Below, piece by piece: positions 1-8,831 of a stretch of DNA of 35,479 nt. The notes beneath the pieces are model-generated. The model saw nothing but the letters and a program-made list of their open reading frames with translations. It searched no databases and was not told the DNA's origin. Numbering within the stretch: position 1 is the stretch's first letter; each line of letters begins with the position of its first letter. Source of the DNA: Bacteroidaceae bacterium (GTDB taxonomy: Bacteria > Bacteroidota > Bacteroidia > Bacteroidales > Bacteroidaceae). The DNA lies in assembly GCA_024695315.1 (NCBI GenBank), contig JAILIJ010000075.1, forward strand, positions 1-35,479, written 5' to 3'. A program made the translations under genes and the position numbers.

Positions 1-165
1 TCGCTTACATCCATCGATTTACCTTCATCGGTCAAGTTGATTGGCGAAAGCGCCTTTTCTGGCTGCGCCTGTCTTACCTCCCTTGTCATTCCCTCTTCGG
101 TAACAGAGGTTAAAAGATCTGCTTTCTATGGCTGTGACAGCCTGAATAGTGGAAGAGTATCATAA
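1..165 (+). pseudogene. C-terminal fragment of a BspA-type leucine-rich-repeat (LRR_5) surface protein, 5' end outside the window, abruptly terminated
   Basis: Frame 1 reads SLTSIDLPSSVKLIGESAFSGCACLTSLVIPSSVTEVKRSAFYGCDSLNSGRVS*, the typical 'IPSSVTxIgxsAFxGCxsLtS' repeat. The repeat breaks after GCDSL and ends at a stop at 163-165. Confidence 0.75.
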
Positions 166-388
166 TCAGAATGATTTCTGCCTTTGACATCGTGGAAGCA
201 CGGTGATATTTTCTTTTATTGACCGGTTTTAGCGTATATTTTGACATCATTGTATCAAAAAACTTGCAGAAGTCATCTGCCATACAAAATATTTCTGTAA
301 CTTTGTCCTCGGTGATTATAGCGATTTTTGTTTGTAATTCTTTGTATTTCAACACTATAAAGTTACAACAAATTTCGCTAATCACCAA
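110..388 (-). pseudogene. Truncated IS982-family transposase, N-terminal fragment only
   Basis: Translated ITEDKVTEIFCMADDFCKFFDTMMSKYTLKPVNKRKYHRASTMSKAEIILIMILFHYSG resembles the IS982 transposase N-terminus. The frame runs into the BspA fragment and has no DDE catalytic region. Confidence 0.75.
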
Positions 389-436
389 ATTTACAAGGAC
401 TTATAATTTGTCGAACTCACGTTATTTTATATAGTC

Positions 437-461
437 ATCCTTAAAAGACACATTTAAGGAT
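437..461 (-). terminator. Hairpin downstream of yifB, possible terminator
   Basis: ATCCTTAAA-agacaca-TTTAAGGAT: 9-bp perfect stem, 7-nt loop, just 3' of the yifB stop on the minus strand. No strong U-run. Confidence 0.4.
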
Positions 462-497
462 AAAGTATCGTAATATTACAAGTGGTTATTTTTGCTT

Positions 498-2048
498 CTA
501 CTCAAACCAATTATCCCTGTCCATACTGCGGTAGCCTACTGCTTCGGCAATGTGGTGGCGCTTAATATTCTCAGTCCCTTCTAAATCGGCTATGGTGCGT
601 GCTACTTTGACGATACGGTCGTAGGCACGAGCTGATAGATTTAGACGCTTCATAGCGTCCCTAAGAATTGTTGTACATTCTGCATCAAGTGTTGCATACT
701 TTTGCATGAGTGCTGATGTCATCTGGGCATTGCAATGAATGAGCTTCTGTTCCTTGAATCGTTCTTCTTGTATCTTACGTGCTTTGATGACCCTTTCACG
801 GATCTTTGCGCTTGGTTCACCTTTAGGTAGGTTTGTCATTTCTTCTATACCTACTGCTTCGACTTCAACCTGCAGGTCGATTCGATCCATTAATGGTCCT
901 GAAATCTTATTCATGTATTTCTGAATCTGACCTGGAGTACATACACATTCGTGAAATGGGTTGTGATGGTAGCCGCAAGGACATGGGTTCATGCTGGCAA
1001 CTAGCATGAATGAGCATGGGATTGTGAGATTATATTTTGAGCGTGAAATGGTAATTATTCTGTCTTCGAGTGGCTGACGCATGGTTTCTAATACGGAACG
1101 TGAAAATTCTGGTAGCTCGTCAAGAAATAACACTCCATTATGTGCCAAACAGATTTCTCCAGGCATGAATGTTGTACCCCCACCTACCAGGGCAACGTCA
1201 GATATCGTGTGATGCGGTGCTCTAAATGGTCTTTGTGAGATTAGTGATGTATCCTTTGACAGTTTGCCTGCTATACTATGAATCTGGGTAGTTTCAAGAC
1301 TTTCATTTAGAGATAATGGTGGTAGTATACTTGGTATGCGCTTAGCCATCATTGATTTACCACATCCTGGGCTGCCAATGAGGATAATATTGTGTCCGCC
1401 TGCCGCAGCTATTTCAAATGCTCGTTTAACATTTTCTTGTCCTTTTACTTCTTCAAAGTCAAAGTCGAATGTTGATTGGCTTGCGTAGAATTCTTCTCTT
1501 GTGTTTACTATTTCTGGTTGTAGTTGTTTTTGTCCAGTAAGATGTCCGATGATATCTTCAAGTTTGCTAACTCCGTATACATTTAATTTGTTGACAACAG
1601 CAGCTTCTCTTGCATTGTCTTTCGGAACGAATAGGTTTTCGAATCCCAGTTCGCGGGCTTTTATTGAGATTGGAAGAGCGCCTTTTATTGGCATGATAGT
1701 ACCGTCAAGACTTAGTTCACCAACAAACATATTTTTGCTAAGGTCGTTAAATCTTATTATGTCATAGGCTTGCAAAAGAGCAATTGCTATAGGCATGTCG
1801 AATCCAGTACCTTCTTTTCTCACATCTGCTGGTGACAAGTTTATTATTACGTTTTTCATTGGATGTGTATAACCATAATAGCGTAGTGAAGCGAGAATGC
1901 GTTCTTGACTCTCCTTCACTGCGCTATCAGGCAGTCCTACTATAGAGAAGCGTATTTGTGGCGAAGAAGTGGCATAAGAATCGGCTTCTATTGTCACGTT
2001 TAGTGCTTCTAGTCCGTGTAAAGTGGCACTTTGTATTTTTGTTAGCAT
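498..2048 (-). CDS. YifB/ComM family Mg-chelatase-like AAA+ ATPase
   Basis: 516 aa; N-terminal ChlI-like domain (FSIVGLPDSAVKESQERI), Walker A GSPGCGKSMMAKRIPSILPPL, RPFRAPHHT motif, C-terminal Mg_chelatase_C. Confidence 0.95.
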   Translation of the reverse strand: MLTKIQSATLHGLEALNVTIEADSYATSSPQIRFSIVGLPDSAVKESQERILASLRYYGYTHPMKNVIINLSPADVRKEGTGFDMPIAIALLQAYDIIRFNDLSKNMFVGELSLDGTIMPIKGALPISIKARELGFENLFVPKDNAREAAVVNKLNVYGVSKLEDIIGHLTGQKQLQPEIVNTREEFYASQSTFDFDFEEVKGQENVKRAFEIAAAGGHNIILIGSPGCGKSMMAKRIPSILPPLSLNESLETTQIHSIAGKLSKDTSLISQRPFRAPHHTISDVALVGGGTTFMPGEICLAHNGVLFLDELPEFSRSVLETMRQPLEDRIITISRSKYNLTIPCSFMLVASMNPCPCGYHHNPFHECVCTPGQIQKYMNKISGPLMDRIDLQVEVEAVGIEEMTNLPKGEPSAKIRERVIKARKIQEERFKEQKLIHCNAQMTSALMQKYATLDAECTTILRDAMKRLNLSARAYDRIVKVARTIADLEGTENIKRHHIAEAVGYRSMDRDNWFE

Positions 2049-2071
2049 ATTGGTTAACTTAAGGTTTTTTG

Positions 2072-3097
2072 TTATTTCATGTATTTTCTTACATCTGCTT
2101 GCATCTTATCAGGATCTCTTCCTTCGGCTACTACTTTATGTTTTTTGTCGGTAATAATATAGTATGGAAGTACTGGGACTCCGATACTCTTTACGGTTGG
2201 TGATTCGAATGCAAGACCGTCGCAGTAGTGTTCGATATCATAAATTGAGTCGTTTCTGCTATCTAACTCGAACCTGTGATATTCTGTGTCAAGTGAAATA
2301 CATACAATTCGCCCAGAGATCGTATCCTGATCATCTTTCCTAAGTGTACGGATTTTCCATAACGTGTCGTAGCTTGAAGAGGCCCATGATGCCCAGAAAA
2401 GTATGATAGTATTGTCTTGATTGTCGTTCCAGAGCTTACATTTTTCTTTATTCTTTTTTTGTAATTCCACGTTCGAGATGACTTTGCCTACTTTTGAACG
2501 TTGTAGCGTTTTCAACTTTCCTTCGATGTTGAGAAGGTAGTCATTCTTAGGTTGAGCTTTCTTTATGACTTTGAGCAAGGAATTTGTTTTTTCAAAGTTT
2601 GTTCCTGCTTGTTGCACAAAGTAGCGGTCAAATAGATAGATGGCAACAGGAGAGTTGGAATATTTCTCAATGAAAGTTTCCGCTGTTTTGGTTGTTTCTG
2701 TTTGTGACTGTGAAGAAGTCGTTTTGCGGAATTGATTCATTAGTTCGTTTTCATCATTTCCGTCTACCTTGTAATTCCTTAAATCATTACCATTCACTTC
2801 ATAACTTATGTCCTGACCTGCACCTATGAAAATCACTTGCTCAACTGCGTTAGGGAACACGAGCATGTAAGGTTCTGTTTCTTTATTTGCTTCTCCAGTG
2901 TACACAAATTCTCCCTCTGCGACTTTTATGGTATCAAATCGTCCATATTCATCGGAGAGATTGTAGATGTATAATTCTCCTCCTGTCATACCTTCGAAGG
3001 AGCCTTCTAGTCGAAAAGAAGGACCGCTGGGGCCACATCCTAAAAGGAGAGTGGCTACCAGCGGTACGATATAAATGATAGAAAATTTATTCTTCAT
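2072..3097 (-). CDS. DUF4369-type thioredoxin-fold lipoprotein lacking the CXXC motif
   Basis: 341 aa; lipobox LLLGC; N-terminal DUF4369-like region (FRLEGSFEGMTGGELYIYN); thioredoxin core IILFWASWASSSYDTLWKIR. Confidence 0.8.
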   Translation of the reverse strand: MKNKFSIIYIVPLVATLLLGCGPSGPSFRLEGSFEGMTGGELYIYNLSDEYGRFDTIKVAEGEFVYTGEANKETEPYMLVFPNAVEQVIFIGAGQDISYEVNGNDLRNYKVDGNDENELMNQFRKTTSSQSQTETTKTAETFIEKYSNSPVAIYLFDRYFVQQAGTNFEKTNSLLKVIKKAQPKNDYLLNIEGKLKTLQRSKVGKVISNVELQKKNKEKCKLWNDNQDNTIILFWASWASSSYDTLWKIRTLRKDDQDTISGRIVCISLDTEYHRFELDSRNDSIYDIEHYCDGLAFESPTVKSIGVPVLPYYIITDKKHKVVAEGRDPDKMQADVRKYMK

Positions 3098-3102
3098 TGT
3101 TA

Positions 3103-4800
3103 TTACTTAACGATGCTAGCAATTGATTCTGCATAGCTCTTGAACTCAGCGTCGTTAGCAGCCTTCTTAGCGTAGTTGTTGTTGAGGTCAACTGCCTTCT
3201 TGAGGTTAGAAACGAGGTCAGTAGTTGAGTTTGTACGAGCTGCAAGAACAGCTGCGAGATAATAAGTAGTAGCGTCAGCCTCCTTGATGTTGTTAAGAAC
3301 TGTCTTAGCCTTAGAGTAGTCCTTGTTGAGGATGTAAGCAAGAGCAGCGCTGTTGCTGTTGCTATTGTTGAGCTTGCCGATAGCCTGGCTGTACTTACCC
3401 TGAGCGATGTAAAGCTGACCGAGAGCTTCGTCGTAGTTGTTAGCAGCAGTACCCTTAGCAATGTATGACTCTGCAGTCTTTGCGTCGCCATTCTGAAGAG
3501 CGATGAGACCGAGGTTTACATTTGGCTCAGCAGCCTTAGAGTTGATTGAAAGTGCCTTCTTGAAGTAGTCAGAAGCTGTAGCGTTATCACCCTTCTTGTA
3601 TGCAAGTTCGCCAAGGTTGTTGTAAGCACGGTAATCCTTTGGATAAAGCTCTGTAGTCTTTTTGAGGATTGTTTCCTTCTTAGCAGCATCAGTTGTGAGC
3701 TTGTTAGCAGCATAGAGAAGTTCCTCTACAGAAAGCTTTGAAGCGTCATCACTGAACTGAGCGAGGATTTCCTCGTCGCTACGTCCGATAACGTCGTAGT
3801 TGATTGTGAGACGTGAACGACGGAGTTCTGGGAGAACTGCATCAGCGAGTTCCTTATATACGCTTGAAATGTTCTTGATTTCCTGCTCACGCTGCTCTGG
3901 ATCAGAGTACATAGAGAGAACGCGAAGAATAACATCCTTGTCCTGGAGGTTAGACTGCTGTACGAGCTCCTTGAATCCGTCCCAGTCCTCAGCTGTGTAC
4001 TTTGTATCAACATCGCCAGAAAGTTTCTGCTTCTTGAGCTGCTGATTAACGTATGACTCAGAGTTCTTACCACGATTGTTAGCAAGGTTCTCGTTGAGAT
4101 CGTATGCACCATCTGGTGAAGCGTATGAGCTAACTTCTACATTGTTAAGCTTAAGACCCTTCTCGTCACCCTTGATAGTCTTCAACTGATTGATGAAATC
4201 CTTGATTGTTGTGCTATTAAGTTCGCTACCACGGAGATTTGCCTGACCGATGAGGAACTTGATCTGAGCTTCCTGCTTCTGAGCGATGATACGCTGGAAC
4301 TGATCAGCTGCCTCGCCTGTAGTTGCGCTCTTTGCTGCATCCTTAAAGAGTGTTGCTGTGCACTGTACACCCCAGTTGATCTTTACGTCGTTGAGCTCAA
4401 CAGATTTTCCATTCTTTGTTGCTGCGAATGTCATATAGAGTTCAGATGACTCCATGCCGTCAACCCAAGGGAAAGAGATCTTCATTGTTGATGCACCACC
4501 ATTCTTATAAGAGATAACTGTGTTGTTACCTTTGATCTTTTCACCCTGGAATGTCTTACCAGCACCTGTAGACTCTCCACCGTTGTAACGGAGTACTGGA
4601 GTACATGTGATGAGACCCTTCTTAGGCATAACCTTTGCAGGGATGTTTGCACTTACTGTTGCAGGTACTTCACCACCTACATACTCAAGTGGAGTAGGTG
4701 TAACATTAAACATGTCAGAAGTGAAGTTTCCAAATTTACTACAGCCAGAAAGCATAACTGCTGCTGCAGCAGGAATTAAAACATAAAAGTTCTTTTTCAT
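3103..4800 (-). CDS. Tetratricopeptide-repeat outer-membrane-type lipoprotein with an OmpA-like segment
   Basis: 565 aa; lipobox MLSGCSKFG; OmpA-like VEVSSYASPDGAYDLNENLANNRGKNSESYVNQQL; TPRs such as YPKDYRAYNNLGELAYKKGDNATASDYFKKALSINSKAAEPNVNLGLIALQNGD. Confidence 0.85.
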   Translation of the reverse strand: MKKNFYVLIPAAAAVMLSGCSKFGNFTSDMFNVTPTPLEYVGGEVPATVSANIPAKVMPKKGLITCTPVLRYNGGESTGAGKTFQGEKIKGNNTVISYKNGGASTMKISFPWVDGMESSELYMTFAATKNGKSVELNDVKINWGVQCTATLFKDAAKSATTGEAADQFQRIIAQKQEAQIKFLIGQANLRGSELNSTTIKDFINQLKTIKGDEKGLKLNNVEVSSYASPDGAYDLNENLANNRGKNSESYVNQQLKKQKLSGDVDTKYTAEDWDGFKELVQQSNLQDKDVILRVLSMYSDPEQREQEIKNISSVYKELADAVLPELRRSRLTINYDVIGRSDEEILAQFSDDASKLSVEELLYAANKLTTDAAKKETILKKTTELYPKDYRAYNNLGELAYKKGDNATASDYFKKALSINSKAAEPNVNLGLIALQNGDAKTAESYIAKGTAANNYDEALGQLYIAQGKYSQAIGKLNNSNSNSAALAYILNKDYSKAKTVLNNIKEADATTYYLAAVLAARTNSTTDLVSNLKKAVDLNNNYAKKAANDAEFKSYAESIASIVK

Positions 4801-4839
4801 TTCTTTAATTAATTTAAGTACTTAAAAATATGTTTATTA

Positions 4840-6072
4840 TTAATTTTTTTCTAATCTTTTAACAGCTCTAACACATGGATACCATACAGAAAGGAAACCT
4901 ACTGTTAGTACCGTAACCAGTACTAATACTACATCTGTGAAGTGGACACTAACAGGGTAGGTGTCGATGATGTAGGACTGGTTGCTATCTCCAAAGCCGA
5001 TTATTCCGTATTCTTGCTGTATTAGGCATAATGATACTCCTATTATAATGCCAGTTACTGCACCTATTAGTGCAATCATTCGACCTTCAGTAAGGAATAT
5101 GCCTTTTATTTGCTTTTCGTTCGCTCCGAGATTGCGAAGTGTTTGAACATCTGCTTTTTTGTCGATGATAAGCATTGTCAGTGAGCCAATAATATTAAAG
5201 CATGCGATTAAGAGAATGAAAGTAAGAAAGACGTATGAAATGAGTTTCTCAATTTGCATTATCTTAAATGTGTCAGCCTGTTGATCATATCGGTCTTGTA
5301 CTTTGTATTTTGAACCGAGTATGTTTTCTACAATGGCTTTTCCGTTGCTCATGCTGATGCCGTCTGCTAGTTTTATTTCTATGGCTGTTACATATCCGTC
5401 TCTTTCAAAAAGCCTTTTAGCTAATGTCATTGATGTGATGATGTAATTGGCATCATATTTGTTTTGTTTCACCATGAATCCCACCTTTGGAGAGAATATC
5501 TCTTCTTCGTTGAGATTTTCAAGCGGATTGGTGATGTCCAGTTTTTCGCCTTTGCGTGGAGCATATAATTGGAAAGGAGCATTACATTCGGGTGTTACTC
5601 CTAATTGTGATAGTAGTCCTATTCCACATATGCCATAGTCAATGACGTCAGCTTGTAATTCAAAATCTCCGTCTCCTACAAGTATGTCATCGAATGAAGT
5701 TAACTTGTTGAAGTTATCGGATACTCCTTTGACGGTAACCATTCGTTGACGGTTGTTCACCATCAGTAGAGCATTATCTTCTATTGTTTCTGTGTAGACA
5801 GCGATGTCTTTACATTTCTTCAAATCTTCCAATTCCTTACTGTTGGCAGTCATGTATTTTCCATTTGCAGGAATGACTTTCAGTTCGGGATCAAAAGAAG
5901 TGAATAGGTCGGCAACCATATCCTGAAATCCGTTAAATACAGAAAGGATACAAATCAATGCTGCTGTCGCTATTGCTACACCACATACTGAAACACCTGA
6001 TATGATGTTAATGGCATGGTGTGACTTCTTTGAAAGGAGATATCGACGTGCTATGTAGAATGAGAACATCAC
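4840..6072 (-). CDS. LolC/LolE-type ABC transporter permease (FtsX-like)
   Basis: 410 aa; FYIARRYLLSKKSHHAINIISGVSVCGVAIATAALICILSVFNGFQDMV start and C-terminal FtsX transmembrane block. Confidence 0.9.
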   Translation of the reverse strand: MMFSFYIARRYLLSKKSHHAINIISGVSVCGVAIATAALICILSVFNGFQDMVADLFTSFDPELKVIPANGKYMTANSKELEDLKKCKDIAVYTETIEDNALLMVNNRQRMVTVKGVSDNFNKLTSFDDILVGDGDFELQADVIDYGICGIGLLSQLGVTPECNAPFQLYAPRKGEKLDITNPLENLNEEEIFSPKVGFMVKQNKYDANYIITSMTLAKRLFERDGYVTAIEIKLADGISMSNGKAIVENILGSKYKVQDRYDQQADTFKIMQIEKLISYVFLTFILLIACFNIIGSLTMLIIDKKADVQTLRNLGANEKQIKGIFLTEGRMIALIGAVTGIIIGVSLCLIQQEYGIIGFGDSNQSYIIDTYPVSVHFTDVVLVLVTVLTVGFLSVWYPCVRAVKRLEKN

Positions 6073-6110
6073 TTTTTTGTTGTAAGATTTCCTTGATTCC
6101 TCTATATGAT

Positions 6111-6497
6111 TTAGTTTTCAGAATCCTCAGAATTCTTTGTTGCCTCATTGTCGTTTGAGTTGCCTTTCTTGAGTAGCCTGTCTATGTTATCTACATAATC
6201 GAGCGAGTCGTCAATGAAGAATTTTAGTTCCGGTATTATTCGGAGTTGGTGGCGCTCAAGAGTACCCAACTCGTATCTAATCTGTGATGCGTGAGCATTG
6301 ATATTGTTGAGTATGTCGTTTGCCTTTTCACTTGGGAAAATGCTTAGGTAAGCTCTAGCCACACTTAGGTCAGGACTAATGCGTACTACGCTGACGCTAA
6401 TAAGTATCCCATTAGTTTGACGTGTTTGAGCTTGAAATATATTGCTAAGGTCTTTTTGAATAAGACGTGCAATTTTATTTTGTCTAGTTGTTTCCAC
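6111..6497 (-). CDS. rbfA: 30S ribosome-binding factor RbfA
   Basis: 128 aa; METTRQNKIARLIQKDLSNIFQ, VRISPDLSVARAYLSIFPS, LRIIPELKFFIDDSLDYVDNIDRLL. Confidence 0.93.
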   Translation of the reverse strand: METTRQNKIARLIQKDLSNIFQAQTRQTNGILISVSVVRISPDLSVARAYLSIFPSEKANDILNNINAHASQIRYELGTLERHQLRIIPELKFFIDDSLDYVDNIDRLLKKGNSNDNEATKNSEDSEN

Positions 6498-6617
6498 TTT
6501 GCTTTACATTTAGTTTGTTAAACATATGCGTTATGTCAACGCAATATTTTTTATTGTTGCTTTCTTCGCAAAGAACATTGAAAATGGGTTTTATCAATAT
6601 TGATATTAATTTAACGT

Positions 6618-7298
6618 TTATTGTTTTTTGCGAATTATTGTCAATCCATCTCTAATCGGTAAAATAACCTTTTCAACTCTGGAGTCTTTAGCAACTATAT
6701 TGTTGAATGCTTGAACTCCTCTTGTTTGGAGGTCGCATTCTTTTGGATTCTTGTCCAGTACATGTCCGTCCCAAAGTGTGTTGTCGGCTAATATGTATCC
6801 TCCTGGAGCAAGATTTTTTAGTACTAATTCGTAGTATTCTGAATAGATGCGTTTGTCACCGTCGATAAAAGCCATATCGAATTGTAATCCCAATTTAGGA
6901 ATAATCTTCATGGCATCTCCGATGTGCATCGTTATTTTATCTGCATATTTTGAGTTTTTGAACCATGGTAAGGTAAAATCCTCTTGTTCGTCGTTAATCT
7001 CAATAGTGTGCAGATGTCCTCCATCTTCTAGTCCTTCAGCCATGCAAAGTCCAGAATATCCGCTGTATGTTCCTATCTCAAGTATGAGTTTTGGCTTTAT
7101 CATCTGTACAAACATCTTTAGTAGTCTTCCCTGAATATGACCGCTTGCCATTCTTGGGTATAAAAGATGCAGATGTGTAGCTCGGTACAACTGGTGAAGG
7201 TATTCATCTTCTGGGTCGATATGATCCTTGATGTAATCTTCTATTTGAGTGAGCTCATCAGAGAATTCTGATATGAGAGAAACGTCAGAGTTTTTCAT
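6618..7298 (-). CDS. SAM-dependent O-methyltransferase (COMT/CCoAOMT-like)
   Basis: 226 aa; ILEIGTYSGYSGLCMAEGL, FIDGDKRIYSEYYELVLKNLAPGGYILADNTLWDG. Confidence 0.93.
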   Translation of the reverse strand: MKNSDVSLISEFSDELTQIEDYIKDHIDPEDEYLHQLYRATHLHLLYPRMASGHIQGRLLKMFVQMIKPKLILEIGTYSGYSGLCMAEGLEDGGHLHTIEINDEQEDFTLPWFKNSKYADKITMHIGDAMKIIPKLGLQFDMAFIDGDKRIYSEYYELVLKNLAPGGYILADNTLWDGHVLDKNPKECDLQTRGVQAFNNIVAKDSRVEKVILPIRDGLTIIRKKQ

Positions 7299-7332
7299 CT
7301 TTTTCAGTGGTACTCTTTGTTTGCTTATTAAT

Positions 7333-7767
7333 TTAGCCTTTCATTGCTATTAAAGCTTCAACACCAAGGCGATAGCTATCTAATCCAAAACCGCAGATTA
7401 CGCCAGCACAAGCACATGATATCATTGATTTGTGTCGAAATTCTTCACGTTTGTGAACATTTGAGATGTGCACTTCTATGACTGGTGTGTTTATGCCACG
7501 AATAGCATCTTGTAACGCTACGGATGTATGAGTGTAGGCACCTGCATTAAGCACGATGCCATCCCATGAGAATCCTACTTCGTGGATTTTGTTTATCATC
7601 TCCCCCTCAATATTAGACTGATAGTATTCGAACTCTATGTTTGGGTATCTCTTGGTTAATTCTTCATAATAGTCGAGGAATCCACGAGATCCATATATGC
7701 CTGGTTCACGTTTGCCAAGCAAATTAAGATTAGGTCCGTTTAGTATCAATATTTTCATATTCGCCAT
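7333..7767 (-). CDS. aroQ: Type II 3-dehydroquinate dehydratase
   Basis: 144 aa; ILILNGPNLNLLGKREPGIYG, IVLNAGAYTHTSVALQDAI, IEVHISNVHKREEFRHKSMIS. Confidence 0.96.
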   Translation of the reverse strand: MANMKILILNGPNLNLLGKREPGIYGSRGFLDYYEELTKRYPNIEFEYYQSNIEGEMINKIHEVGFSWDGIVLNAGAYTHTSVALQDAIRGINTPVIEVHISNVHKREEFRHKSMISCACAGVICGFGLDSYRLGVEALIAMKG

Positions 7768-7810
7768 TTAATTTTCAATTTGCAGACAAAGATACAACAT
7801 TTATTTTTAT

Positions 7811-8824
7811 TTAGAATGTATTTGAAAACAAAAAGTTGGAGTGATTACATCTTTTAACGACTTTCTTGTACAAAAATCGTAATATCTTGCCTAATATGGT
7901 ATAACGAATTCCCCAGTCAGTAATTGCTTGGGCAAATAAATTTTCTATATTTTTGTTTTTCTCTGGATTTTCTATTTTGTATAGTTTCAAAGGCCTTTGG
8001 GATGGTTCTCTATCAAATTCATAAGACTGTAGCAAGTCAAAAGAACGGAAATGTGTACCATTCTTCAATCCTATATTTCTTACAAGTGTATGACTTGGTG
8101 TTAGGCATAGTCCTTTTGATTTATATATACATAATTCCCAGCAGATATCCCAAGGAATTGGATTTCTGTCAAGACTTTTTAGGCATGGAAAGTGTCCGTC
8201 GTATTGGAATGCATCAATATCTTCCTGGTTCATACCTTGAAGTGCTTCGTGTCTTGTTTTGAAGTGAATAAAGAACTTTTCCCAACGATTTTTCCATGTT
8301 CCCCATCCCCATCCAGACATGTGAGGAGTAAAATAGAAGTCCTCGATTTTATCTATATTTTTACTATTATCCCAGAGGTCAAGATTTGTAAAACCAGAAA
8401 CATGCATAACTTTTGGGGAGTCCTTATACAGTTCAAAGGCCTGGTTCATATATTCTAGATAGTATGGGGAAGTACAAATATCATCCTCGAGCACAATGAT
8501 TGTATCATAATGCTCGAAGATGAAATCTATACCTGTAAGAATATTGGCTTCGAGATAGATATTTTCTTTACGTTCTATAATTGTAAAGCTTTTGAATCTC
8601 TTGCTGCTATCAATATCTGTTTTTTTTGTGCGTAGAAAATTCCTTACGGTCTCTACTTCAGATTTCGATTTTTTATCTATGGAACCGTCCTGTAGTTTCT
8701 TTGCGCCATCTGAAAACACGAAAACATCTGTCTCCTTGGCTAATGTGTTGGCAAGGAGATGTTCTAAGGTTTTTTGTGTGTTTTCTAAACGATTGTAGAC
8801 AAATATTGCTACAGGGCTATACAT
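7811..8824 (-). CDS. Glycosyltransferase (GT2/GNT-I-like fold)
   Basis: 337 aa; PVAIFVYNRLENTQKTLEHLLAN, IIVLEDDICTSPYYLEYMNQAFELYKDSPKVMHVSGF, GWGTWKNRW. Confidence 0.85.
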   Translation of the reverse strand: MYSPVAIFVYNRLENTQKTLEHLLANTLAKETDVFVFSDGAKKLQDGSIDKKSKSEVETVRNFLRTKKTDIDSSKRFKSFTIIERKENIYLEANILTGIDFIFEHYDTIIVLEDDICTSPYYLEYMNQAFELYKDSPKVMHVSGFTNLDLWDNSKNIDKIEDFYFTPHMSGWGWGTWKNRWEKFFIHFKTRHEALQGMNQEDIDAFQYDGHFPCLKSLDRNPIPWDICWELCIYKSKGLCLTPSHTLVRNIGLKNGTHFRSFDLLQSYEFDREPSQRPLKLYKIENPEKNKNIENLFAQAITDWGIRYTILGKILRFLYKKVVKRCNHSNFLFSNTF

Positions 8825-8831
8825 AAGCGTT

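Noticed and set aside
3087-4370. Several antisense or overlapping ORFs (3087..3491, 3516..3713, 3726..4112, 3800..4045, 4182..4370)
   Set aside because: They lie within the TPR lipoprotein gene, have low-complexity T/S/R/L-rich composition typical of shifted frames, and show no domain signatures.
6525-6550. ATATGCGTT-atgtc-AACGCAATAT near-palindrome as a terminator of the O-methyltransferase gene
   Set aside because: The T-run lies on the wrong side for the minus-strand gene and the perfect stem is only about 6 bp.
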